Shown one piece after another: positions 7,477 through 14,281 of a DNA stretch of 24,703 nt. How positions within the stretch are numbered: the first letter of the stretch is position 1; each line of letters opens with the position of its first letter. This stretch comes from Methylophilaceae bacterium (GTDB taxonomy: Bacteria > Pseudomonadota > Gammaproteobacteria > Burkholderiales > Methylophilaceae), in assembly GCA_025362115.1 (NCBI GenBank), contig JANYIK010000058.1, positions 1 through 24,703 on the forward strand. The letters are read 5' to 3'. Below the pieces are notes generated by a model. The model made no database searches, was not told the DNA's origin, and saw nothing but the letters and a program-made list of their open reading frames with translations. A program made the translations under genes and the position numbers.

Positions 7477-7512
7477 ACGGAATGATAGCTTATCCAAGCT
7501 CAAAAAAGATTG

Positions 7513-8538
7513 ATGCAATGGCGTTTCAACGCCATAATCACGTTCATGCTATTTTTCCTTTCCTTGCTTATCATTGCTCCGCTCGGTTTCATTGCGTTCC
7601 GCTTCGCAATGCTCACTAAAACCCTACGTACCAGCGAAGAACGCTGGAAATTCGCCCTTGAAGGCGCTGGCGACGGCGTGTGGGACTGGGATATAGAAAA
7701 CGACAAGGTGGAGCTTTCGCCACGCTACATCGAGATGTACGGGTTCACCAACCAAGACGTAAAAAAAAGTATGGTGGCTTGGGTAGAACGCATCCAACAC
7801 GACGACAGAGAAAGAGTTAAAGCGGATGTTGATGCTTATCTGGCGGGCAAAACCACACACTACATCAATGAACATCGCGTGCTGTGCAAGAATGGCCAAG
7901 TGAAATGGGCATTATCACGCGGCATGGTGGTGAGCCGCGACAAAGACGGCAAGCCACTTCGCATGATAGGCACTCACGCCGACATCACGGAACGTAAGAA
8001 TATGGAGGAGCAACTACGACATTTGGCGCAGTTTGACATGCTCACCCAACTGCCCAATCGCGGATTGATTGCTGACCGTCTGAAACAAGCAGAAGCGTAT
8101 GCCAAACGCGAAAAAGCGCAGCTGGCACTGATGTTTTTGGATCTTGATAAGTTCAAACCAGTAAATGACACCTTGGGACATGAAGTAGGCGACTCACTTC
8201 TCAAGCAAGTCGCGCAACGTCTGCAACTCTGTATGCGTGCCTCTGACACAGTGGCTAGAATAGGTGGGGATGAGTTTGTTGTGCTACTACCCTTGATAGA
8301 AAGCGAGCAGGATGCAATTGTCGTCGCAGAGAAAATTCTGGGGGCGCTCAACCAAGAGTTTCAGATTGGGCCGCACACTATACACATCTCATCTTCTATT
8401 GGCATCGCCATCTACCCGCAACATGGCGACGATGACAAAACGCTGATGGTTAATGCAGATACTGCGATGTACTACGCTAAGAAAGAGGGCAGAAATAACG
8501 CCCAGATTTATCGCCCTGAGATGAAAACTCAGGGCTAG
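7513..8538 (+). CDS. Membrane-anchored PAS-GGDEF protein (probable diguanylate cyclase)
   Basis: From ATG 7513 the protein has 341 residues (a TTG one codon earlier is possible). It has one transmembrane helix (about 9-30) with almost no N-terminal extension, a PAS_3-type domain (about 40-158, with G-x-W-D-W-D and the closing D-I-T-E-R-K linker), then a GGDEF domain (about 168-335). The catalytic loop is intact: I-G-G-D-E-F, preceded by five residues and R-A-S-D, the RxxD inhibitory site. It should therefore make c-di-GMP from GTP and be product-inhibited. No EAL domain is present. Its start lies 36 bases from that of ispD, divergently. c-di-GMP commonly switches cells from flagellar motility to attachment, so nearness to the flagellar block is suggestive only. 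A run of eight A at 7761-7768 lies in the PAS coding region. Confidence 0.9.
   Translation: MQWRFNAIITFMLFFLSLLIIAPLGFIAFRFAMLTKTLRTSEERWKFALEGAGDGVWDWDIENDKVELSPRYIEMYGFTNQDVKKSMVAWVERIQHDDRERVKADVDAYLAGKTTHYINEHRVLCKNGQVKWALSRGMVVSRDKDGKPLRMIGTHADITERKNMEEQLRHLAQFDMLTQLPNRGLIADRLKQAEAYAKREKAQLALMFLDLDKFKPVNDTLGHEVGDSLLKQVAQRLQLCMRASDTVARIGGDEFVVLLPLIESEQDAIVVAEKILGALNQEFQIGPHTIHISSSIGIAIYPQHGDDDKTLMVNADTAMYYAKKEGRNNAQIYRPEMKTQG
8513..8535. terminator. Hairpin spanning the 3' end of the GGDEF gene
   Basis: GCCCTGAG (8513-8520) and CTCAGGGC (8528-8535) pair perfectly around a seven-base loop, within the last codons of the PAS-GGDEF gene. No long T-run follows on either strand, so termination is unproven. 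It may protect the mRNA end or block read-through between the convergent genes. Confidence 0.45.
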
Positions 8539-8541
8539 CTC

Positions 8542-9741
8542 TCACTCCTCACCAGAGCCAGGAGTGGCGCTGATTTTGTGTATGGCTAGATCAGCGCCAT
8601 TAAATTCATCCTCTGCATCCAGACGCAAACCGATCAAAGCTTTAAGCACGCCATAGACTAGGAAACCACCAATCAAGGCAATTGCAACTCCCAACAACGT
8701 ACCCAAAACCTGTGCGCCGATAGTAACCCCACCCATGCCACCTAGGCTTTTCAAGCCAAAAATACCGGCCGCAATACCACCCCACGCGCCACATAGACCA
8801 TGCAGTGGCCACACACCCAACACATCGTCTATCTTCCAGCGATTTTGCACCAAGGTGAACGCCCAAACAAACAATCCACCGGCGATGACTCCGGTGGCCA
8901 ACGCACCCAATGGGTTCATCACGTCAGAGCCAGCACATATCGCCACCAAGCCCGCCAAAGGGCCGTTATGGACGAACCCAGGGTCGTTCTTGCCCACCAC
9001 AGTAGCCGCCAAAGTACCACCGACCAAAGCCATCAAGGAATTCATGGCGACCAAGCCTGAAACTGCTTCTAATGTTTGTGCCGACATCACGTTAAACCCA
9101 AACCAACCAACCGTGAGTATCCATGCCCCCAACGCCAAAAAAGGGATGTTGGAAGGAGGGAAAGCATGCAAACGACCGTCCTTGCCATAGCGCCCGGCTC
9201 TAGCCCCCAGCAATATCACCGCGCCTAGCGCAATCCAACCGCCCATCGCGTGCACGACCACAGAGCCGGCAAAGTCGTGGAACTTGGCACCGGTATTGGC
9301 CAACAGCCAGTCTTGAATACCATAATGATTATTCCAAGCGATGCCTTCAAAAAATGGATAGATGAAGCCGACTAGCAGAAAGGTAGCTGCCAATTGTGGG
9401 TTGAAACGCATACGTTCGGCGATTCCGCCAGACACAATAGCGGGAACTGCTGCGGCAAAAGTTAATAAAAAGAAGAACTTGACTAGCTCGTAACCACTCT
9501 TGGCTGCCAGCGCATCCGCGCCGTGTATAAAATTGATGCCATAAGCGATGCCGTAGCCAATAAAGAAATAGGCAATGGTAGAAACTGAGAAATCCACCAA
9601 AATCTTAACCAATGCGTTTACTTGATTTTTACGACGCACAGTACCCACCTCGAGGAAAGCAAATCCTGCGTGCATAGCCAATATCATGATGGCGCCAAGC
9701 AAAATAAATAAGGTGTCACTAGCTGATTTAAATGTTTCCAT
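8542..9741 (-). CDS. amt: Amt-family ammonium transporter
   Basis: Amt conducts ammonium/ammonia across the inner membrane, working as a trimer. From ATG 9741 the protein has 399 residues and about eleven hydrophobic helices. Family marks include the G-F-A-F-L-E-V-G-T-V-R-x-K-N segment, F-E-G-I-A-W-N-N-H-Y-G, D-F-A-G-S-x-V-V-H-A-M-G-G with the first pore histidine, and G-V-W-P-L-H-G-L-C-G-A-W-G-G with the second. GGAGA at 9753-9749 is ideally placed for the ATG; the in-frame TTG at 9753 is inside that site and is rejected. No glnK (PII) gene is adjacent, unlike many amtB loci. The upstream region carries a sigma-54 promoter and two NtrC-like boxes, so it should be switched on in nitrogen limitation. 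Confidence 0.95.
   Translation of the reverse strand: METFKSASDTLFILLGAIMILAMHAGFAFLEVGTVRRKNQVNALVKILVDFSVSTIAYFFIGYGIAYGINFIHGADALAAKSGYELVKFFFLLTFAAAVPAIVSGGIAERMRFNPQLAATFLLVGFIYPFFEGIAWNNHYGIQDWLLANTGAKFHDFAGSVVVHAMGGWIALGAVILLGARAGRYGKDGRLHAFPPSNIPFLALGAWILTVGWFGFNVMSAQTLEAVSGLVAMNSLMALVGGTLAATVVGKNDPGFVHNGPLAGLVAICAGSDVMNPLGALATGVIAGGLFVWAFTLVQNRWKIDDVLGVWPLHGLCGAWGGIAAGIFGLKSLGGMGGVTIGAQVLGTLLGVAIALIGGFLVYGVLKALIGLRLDAEDEFNGADLAIHKISATPGSGEE
8543..8566. terminator. Hairpin at the 3' end of amt
   Basis: CACTCCT (8543-8549) pairs with AGGAGTG (8560-8566) around ten bases. It lies within the last codons of amt on the minus strand and only seven bases from the neighbouring hairpin. There is no clear T-tract, so it is a candidate 3' end structure only. 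Confidence 0.35.
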
Positions 9742-9770
9742 ATTGGTCTCCAAAAATATTTGGGTTATTA

Positions 9771-9787
9771 AGCAACATTCAAGCCAA
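9771..9787 (-). promoter_or_regulatory. Sigma-54 (RpoN) promoter of amt
   Basis: Read on the minus strand from 9787 the sequence is TTGGCTTGAATGTTGCT. This has the invariant -24 GG (9785-9784) and -12 GC (9773-9772) exactly ten bases apart, and TTGC(T) matches the -12 consensus. Transcription would start near 9760, about 20 bases before the ATG, leaving just room for the ribosome site. Confidence 0.8.
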
Positions 9788-9839
9788 GCATATAAGCCTA
9801 TGTTTTTATGTGGATCATAACGAACAAGAGAGAGTTTAA

Positions 9840-9856
9840 TGCACCATTTATGTGCA
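9840..9856. promoter_or_regulatory. NtrC-like enhancer box, proximal to amt
   Basis: TGCACCATTTATGTGCA is a 17-base dyad that fits the NtrC consensus TGCAC-N7-GTGCA in every defined position. Its centre (9848) is about 88 bases upstream of the predicted amt start, a normal place for an NtrC enhancer. Confidence 0.75.
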
Positions 9857-9870
9857 ACGCACCGTCATAG

Positions 9871-9887
9871 GGCACATACTTGGTGCA
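9871..9887. promoter_or_regulatory. NtrC-like enhancer box, distal to amt
   Basis: GGCACATACTTGGTGCA matches TGCAC-N7-GTGCA with one change at the first base. Its centre is 31 bases (three helical turns) from that of the first box, as in paired NtrC sites that bind two dimers on one DNA face. Together the boxes could also fold as a hairpin at the end of the fliR transcript. Confidence 0.7.
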
Positions 9888-9893
9888 AAATAT

Positions 9894-10673
9894 TTATGGA
9901 ATAGGCCTTGCGATTTTTAGCATCAAGGCTATTGATTGATTCAACATGCCATCGAACAACGGCAAGAAGTAAGGAATAGATATCCCTAAAATCACAAATC
10001 CAACCCCCATGGTGAGCGGAAAGCCTACTGCGAAAATATTGAGTTGTGGAGATGCTCGCGTAAGCACACCTAAAGCCGCATTCACCAACATCAATGCCCC
10101 TACGACGGGCATAGCAAGCTGCATACCCCAAGCAAACATATTGGCCGCGGACAACACCAAAGCCCTAAGACTCCAAGAGGCCATATTGGCTCCTATCGGT
10201 ATTGTCTCAAAACTTGATACCAGTGCATTGATCACCAGCAGATGTCCATTTAGCGATAGAAACAATAGCATGGCCATAATGGTCATGAACTGACCCACCA
10301 AAGGGACTTGCGTACCGTTTTGCGGGTCAAAAAAGGTAGCAAATCCCAAGCCCATTTGTAGACCGATAATGTGTCCTGCCATTTCAAAAGCCATAAATAA
10401 CAAGCGGATGGCCAAGCCCATAGCAACGCCGATAAGGACTTGCTGCGCAACTATCAGCAGACCATAAGCCGACGCGGGTGACACATTAGGCATAGCGGGT
10501 AACAATGGGGCGACTAGGATGGTAACAACAAATGCCGTCAAAACCTTGACATGACCAGGGATACCACGCGCACTAAACAATGGTGCAGTTGACAGTAATG
10601 CAAGAATACGACAAAACGGCCACATGAACTCTGCTAGCCATGTGTGCAACTGCAGTGAGCTAACATTAAACAT
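9894..10673 (-). CDS. fliR: FliR, flagellar export gate membrane protein
   Basis: FliR, with FliP and FliQ, forms the helical export gate inside the MS ring. At 259 residues it is of normal length, with five or six very hydrophobic segments, the early W-P-F-x-R-I-L-A-x-x-x-x-A-P-x-F-S-A-R, and the A-x-E-x-A-G-x-I-I-G-L-Q-M-G-L-G-F-A pattern that is highly typical of FliR/SctT. It is the last gene of the block, 19 bases after fliQ. flhB, often next, is absent; amt follows instead, and the amt control region begins directly after the fliR stop. Confidence 0.95.
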   Translation of the reverse strand: MFNVSSLQLHTWLAEFMWPFCRILALLSTAPLFSARGIPGHVKVLTAFVVTILVAPLLPAMPNVSPASAYGLLIVAQQVLIGVAMGLAIRLLFMAFEMAGHIIGLQMGLGFATFFDPQNGTQVPLVGQFMTIMAMLLFLSLNGHLLVINALVSSFETIPIGANMASWSLRALVLSAANMFAWGMQLAMPVVGALMLVNAALGVLTRASPQLNIFAVGFPLTMGVGFVILGISIPYFLPLFDGMLNQSIALMLKIARPIP

Positions 10674-10692
10674 AGCGTCGCTGTATGCGTTT

Positions 10693-10965
10693 TCAGCCTA
10701 TCAGATTAGGAATGCTGGTGAAAAGACGTTGCATATAGTCCATCATCAGCCCCAACATCCAAGGCCCGCCAACGATGAGGACTAACACCAGTATCAGTAA
10801 CTTGGGAATAAACGACAAAGTCATTTCATTGATTTGCGTAGCCGCCTGAAACAAGCTAACCAGCAAGCCAGTAAATAATGCCGCAAGCAGCATAGGCGCA
10901 GATATCAGCACCCCCACCTCGAGCGCTTGCTCGACAATGGTAAGCACTGTAGTGGTGGTCATCAT
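10693..10965 (-). CDS. fliQ: FliQ, flagellar export gate membrane protein
   Basis: FliQ is the small two-helix gate subunit. From ATG 10965 it has 90 residues (89 from the next codon, also ATG), matching the family's usual 89. The hydrophobic helices are around residues 15-40 and 50-80, and the family stretch L-F-Q-A-A-T-Q-I-N-E-M-T-L-S-F-I-P-K is present. The open frame extends 14 codons further upstream, but that extension lies inside fliP and is rejected. The start overlaps the fliP stop (ATGATGA), so translation is coupled. Confidence 0.95.
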   Translation of the reverse strand: MMTTTTVLTIVEQALEVGVLISAPMLLAALFTGLLVSLFQAATQINEMTLSFIPKLLILVLVLIVGGPWMLGLMMDYMQRLFTSIPNLIG

Positions 10966-11705
10966 ACGTAAAAACTTTGCACCAAAGAACCGATGATAAG
11001 AGTCCAACCATCTACCAACACAAATAACATCAGCTTGAATGGAAAAGATATCGTCACCGGCGACAACATCATCATCCCCATCGCCATTAGCACACTAGCC
11101 ACCACCAAGTCTATGATCAGGAATGGGAGGAAAATGATAAACCCAATCTGGAACGCTGTTTTAAGCTCTGAAATCACATACGCTGGCACCAAAATCTTTA
11201 ATGGCACCGCTTCTGGCCCTTGTATTGGAGGAATCTTGGCAATTTTCACAAACAATGCCAAGTCTTCCTTACGCGTTTGGTGCAGCATAAAATCCTTGAG
11301 TGGCTCCGAACCCTTCTCTAAAGCCTGCATGATATTGAGTTTATCTTCCGTAAATGGCTGATACGCTTGTACATAAATCTTGTCTAACACCGGGCTCATG
11401 ACAAATAGCGTCAAAAACAAGGACAAACCAACTAGCACCTGATTAGGTGGCGATTGTAGAGTACCCAAAGCCTGACGCAGCAACGCTAGAACGATGATGA
11501 TACGGGTAAACGAGGTCATCATAAGCAAAGCAGCGGGAAGGAACGTCAGCGCTGTGAGCAGGATGAGAGTTTCGAGAGAGAGAGAGTAATTCACAGCACC
11601 CGCAGCACCTGGCGTGCTAATAAAAGCGGGAATACCCTTCTCAGCAAATGCCGCGACTGGCAACAGCAAGCCTAAAACAAATAATAACCAGCGTGTATGC
11701 TTCAC
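10962..11705 (-). CDS. fliP: FliP, flagellar export gate membrane protein
   Basis: FliP forms the pentameric core of the export gate. It has 247 residues with a cleavable signal peptide (about 1-21), as is usual for FliP, then four transmembrane helices. The family motifs are the F-x-R-I-I-I-V-L-x-L-L-R-Q-A-L-G segment near 67-82 and the C-terminal M-G-M-M-M-L-x-P-x-x-I-S-x-P-F-K-L-x-L-F-V-L-V-D-G-W pattern. It begins with ATG at 11705, which overlaps the end of fliO, and it overlaps fliQ. Confidence 0.96.
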   Translation of the reverse strand: MKHTRWLLFVLGLLLPVAAFAEKGIPAFISTPGAAGAVNYSLSLETLILLTALTFLPAALLMMTSFTRIIIVLALLRQALGTLQSPPNQVLVGLSLFLTLFVMSPVLDKIYVQAYQPFTEDKLNIMQALEKGSEPLKDFMLHQTRKEDLALFVKIAKIPPIQGPEAVPLKILVPAYVISELKTAFQIGFIIFLPFLIIDLVVASVLMAMGMMMLSPVTISFPFKLMLFVLVDGWTLIIGSLVQSFYV

Positions 11706-12154
11706 TTGGGTTCCTTGCGCGCAGAAATCATTTCTCGGAGCTTATCCACAAAAGGTTGCATAGCTGTCTCATGCGATATTGTGCCAGAATCTTCAGGGCG
11801 CGGCATTTGATGTAGACACACCACCTGTCCTTGAGCCACCCCAAGCACCAACCGCGTATCACCCACATCCACCAATACTACACGCTCTTTTGCACCTACA
11901 GCCACCGCTGACACGACTCGTAGATCACCGGCGTTGCCTATTTGGCCAGGTGCCAAGCGCCTAAGTAACCACGCCATCCCCGCGATTAAAGCTAAAACCA
12001 GCCCTAGTGCGAAGAGCATTTGCAAAATACTTGTAGTGGGACTAGGGAGAGATGATTGCTGTTGTATGTCAGCAGCAAAACTTAAAGCGGGGAATAGCAG
12101 ACATGAAAATGCCGCAACAAAGCTGCGGCATATCCAAGTACATACCAACATCAT
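11702..12154 (-). CDS. fliO: FliO, flagellar export gate assembly protein
   Basis: FliO helps assemble the FliP ring. The protein has 150 residues: an N-terminal signal-like hydrophobic stretch (about 9-27), a short polar loop, a transmembrane helix (about 42-65) ending in L-L-R-R, and a cytoplasmic FliO domain with the [VA]-x-x-x-x-V-G-x-K-E-R-V-V-L-V-D-V-G-x-x-x-L-V-L-G-V pattern. FliO is poorly conserved, so the position between fliN and fliP supports the call. The start overlaps the fliN stop as ATGA. Confidence 0.9.
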   Translation of the reverse strand: MMLVCTWICRSFVAAFSCLLFPALSFAADIQQQSSLPSPTTSILQMLFALGLVLALIAGMAWLLRRLAPGQIGNAGDLRVVSAVAVGAKERVVLVDVGDTRLVLGVAQGQVVCLHQMPRPEDSGTISHETAMQPFVDKLREMISARKEPK

Positions 12155-12591
12155 CGGATTTTTTTCAGGCGCTCTGATGGAGTAATAATGTCAGTTAAAC
12201 GAATACCAAATTTCTCATTCACAACCACTACTTCGCCCTGTGCCACCAAGCAACGGTTCACATAGACATCCAGTGGCTCACCTGCCAACTCATTCAATTC
12301 CACCACAGAGCCTTGCGCCAATTGCAGCAGATTACGAATTGGCATACGGGTATGTCCTAATTCTACGGTCAATTGAACTGGGATATCCATCACCAAATCA
12401 AGATTTTTGGCTAGTTCAGGACTCATACTAGAATCAGAGTTAATGCTGCCAAATACCCCAGCAGGCGCCTCTTTCGCCATAGGAGCAGCCTCTTCAGTAT
12501 CGCCTTGCTCAGCCATAGCGGATGCCCAATCGTCCGCAGTGAACTGTTCGTTACCAGCGTCGTCGTCTTTTACTGTATTTTCTTCTGCCAT
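12151..12591 (-). CDS. fliN: FliN, flagellar motor switch protein
   Basis: FliN forms the lower part of the C ring and helps dock the FliH/FliI export complex. From ATG 12591 it has 146 residues (149 from a GTG at 12600). About 65 acidic, low-complexity residues precede the SpoA/SpoC domain, which shows the standard L-D-L-V-M-D-I-P-V-x-L-x-V-E-L-G-x-T-x-x-x-I-x-x-L-L-x-L and G-E-V-V-V-V-x-x-x-F-G-I-R-x-T-D-I-I pattern. The GGGGTGG upstream suits the ATG. It sits 13 bases after fliM, in the usual M-N-O-P-Q-R order. Confidence 0.95.
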   Translation of the reverse strand: MAEENTVKDDDAGNEQFTADDWASAMAEQGDTEEAAPMAKEAPAGVFGSINSDSSMSPELAKNLDLVMDIPVQLTVELGHTRMPIRNLLQLAQGSVVELNELAGEPLDVYVNRCLVAQGEVVVVNEKFGIRLTDIITPSERLKKIR

Positions 12592-12604
12592 CTTAGCCAC
12601 CCCA

Positions 12605-13591
12605 CTAAATGTATATTGTGTCTTCAGCCGTCAAAAAGCGCTCTACTTTGAGCGCATATTGGCCATTATGTATGCCATAACCACATTCCAAAACTGGAAT
12701 TCCTTCTACATGTGCCCTGACACTCTCAGGCATATCCAACGAAATCACATCCCCTATCTTCATCGCCAGCAACTGGCGCACCGTCAATTCCGCTTTGCTC
12801 AAGTCTGCAACCAAATGAATGTCCGTACCCTGTACTTGGCTGGACAAGAAATCAATCCAGCGCTGATCAGCCTCCATGCGTTCACCCTGCATGCCTTCGT
12901 AGAGCTGATCACGAATCGGTTCAATCATAGCATAGGGCATACAGATGTGGAATGCACCACCCACCGAACCCAGCTCGATATTGAGCGTAGTACTCACCAC
13001 CACTTCGCTTGGGTTGGCGATATTAGCGAACTGAGTATTCATTTCTGAACGTATATACTCAAATTCAATCGGATACACTGGCTCCCATGCGCGCTTCAAC
13101 GAGTCGGTTGCAACATCCAGAAGGTTTTTGGTGATGCGCTGCTCTGTTGGCGTAAAATCTCGGCCTTCCACACGCATATGGAAGCGACCATCACTACCAA
13201 ACAAGTTATCCACTACCAGAAATACAAAATTTGGATCAAAAATCAGCAAGGAAGTCCCACGCAAGGGGTGCATATGCATGAGATTGAGATTAGTTGGCAC
13301 TGGCAGGTTACGTATGAACTCAGCGTACTTCATCAACTTGACCGGCCCAACAGAGACCTCAGCAGTACGGCGAGTGAAATTGAACAAGCCTTGGCGGAAA
13401 TAACGGGCAAACCGCTCGTTAATAATTTCCATAGTAGGCATGCGCCCACGGACTATTCTATCTTGACTGGCAAGATTGTACGACTTGATGCCGGCGGCCT
13501 CGTCATCGCTTGACGCATCAACGTCTACATCTCCGGTAACGCCCCGTAAAAGGGCATCAACTTCGTCCTGAGATAAAATATCGTCAGCCAT
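12605..13591 (-). CDS. fliM: FliM, flagellar motor switch protein
   Basis: FliM links FliG to FliN in the C ring and binds CheY-phosphate to reverse rotation. From ATG 13591 it has 328 residues. The N-terminal D-I-L-S-Q-D-E-V-D-A-L-L-R-G is the CheY-P-binding peptide. The middle domain includes the conserved F-x-x-x-L-F-N-F-T-R-R-x-A-E-V stretch, and a C-terminal SpoA domain follows. The open frame runs 29 codons further upstream with an atypical sequence that overlaps fliL; the chosen ATG has a purine-rich AGAGAGAAG in front. It lies 28 bases after fliL. Confidence 0.96.
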   Translation of the reverse strand: MADDILSQDEVDALLRGVTGDVDVDASSDDEAAGIKSYNLASQDRIVRGRMPTMEIINERFARYFRQGLFNFTRRTAEVSVGPVKLMKYAEFIRNLPVPTNLNLMHMHPLRGTSLLIFDPNFVFLVVDNLFGSDGRFHMRVEGRDFTPTEQRITKNLLDVATDSLKRAWEPVYPIEFEYIRSEMNTQFANIANPSEVVVSTTLNIELGSVGGAFHICMPYAMIEPIRDQLYEGMQGERMEADQRWIDFLSSQVQGTDIHLVADLSKAELTVRQLLAMKIGDVISLDMPESVRAHVEGIPVLECGYGIHNGQYALKVERFLTAEDTIYI

Positions 13592-13619
13592 TAGCTTCTC
13601 TCTTTGTTGACTTCGTTGT

Positions 13620-14126
13620 TTACTGCACGATAAATGAGCCGGGGAGTATGACTTCTTTAACCCCGCGGTAGTCGCCATCTTTAGACAGCGTCTCGTTAAT
13701 CACTTTACGTAAATCGTCTTTTAGCTGTTTGTCGCTACCTGGCTTCAACATATCTTCCATGGTCTTACTACGTAACGCGCTGCTAATACGATCACTAATT
13801 TTTGAGCGATTAGCTTCGACCTTTGCAGCGGCAGACTCACCAGACACTTCCAATTCCACCTTAGGCACACGCATGAAATGACCACCAGCACCATCGCTAG
13901 ACATCAGATTCACGATGAACTCATCCTTGAACACCACCGTTGGCACTGGCACAGAATCGTCCATTTCCTCCGTATCGGCTTTTTTATGCTTCTTTTTACC
14001 GCCACCCATCATCATGGCAGCACCTGCGCCAATAGCCACCGCCACCACAATCGCGATGACTATCATTAGCATATTTTTATTTGGTGCAGCTGGCATAGCA
14101 ACCTCCATATTTCCGTCTTTGGCCAT
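13620..14126 (-). CDS. fliL: FliL, stator-associated flagellar membrane protein
   Basis: FliL encircles and supports the MotAB stators. The protein has about 168 residues: a short cytoplasmic tail, one transmembrane helix (about 18-40), a Lys-rich stop, and a periplasmic domain with the F-I-V-N-L strand, the L-E-V-S-G-E-x-A-A-A-K-V segment, R-x-K-I/S-x-I-S-D-R-I-x-x-x-L-R-S-K, and a final beta strand ending in F-I-V-Q. ATG 14126 is chosen because GGAG ends eight bases before it; an ATG two codons earlier (14132) lies too close to that site. It is the first gene after the gap that follows fliK and may have its own promoter. Confidence 0.9.
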   Translation of the reverse strand: MAKDGNMEVAMPAAPNKNMLMIVIAIVVAVAIGAGAAMMMGGGKKKHKKADTEEMDDSVPVPTVVFKDEFIVNLMSSDGAGGHFMRVPKVELEVSGESAAAKVEANRSKISDRISSALRSKTMEDMLKPGSDKQLKDDLRKVINETLSKDGDYRGVKEVILPGSFIVQ

Positions 14127-14193
14127 ACTCATGACTCCAATCGAAGTTAAGTTAACTCACTCAAAGGCACTGCTAGTAACATCCTTAGGTCAG

Positions 14194-14222
14194 TTTATAA
14201 ACTCAAATCCCGCAAAAAACAA
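14194..14222 (-). promoter_or_regulatory. Possible internal promoter for fliLMNOPQR
   Basis: Within the 155-base gap between fliK and fliL, the minus strand has TTGTTT (14222-14217), 17 bases, then TATAAA (14199-14194). The -10 lies inside a perfect 12-base palindrome, AGTTTATAAACT (14192-14203), which might be an operator. The -35 match is weak (three of six). Confidence 0.4.
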
Positions 14223-14281
14223 GTAGTTTGATTGATTCTATAATTCTTTTAATCATGCTACATCACCACAATATTCACTAG

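Noticed and set aside
7761..7768. Run of eight A in the PAS-GGDEF gene as a phase-variation tract
   Set aside because: A-runs of this length are common by chance in Lys-rich coding sequence, with no supporting repeat nearby.
9840..9887. Hairpin after fliR as the flagellar operon terminator
   Set aside because: The arms can pair, but there is no T-run, and the 17-base NtrC-type dyads plus the sigma-54 promoter explain the structure better; a dual role is possible.
13592..13678. 29-codon N-terminal extension of FliM
   Set aside because: The FliM family starts at the CheY-binding peptide right after ATG 13591, and the extension overlaps fliL.
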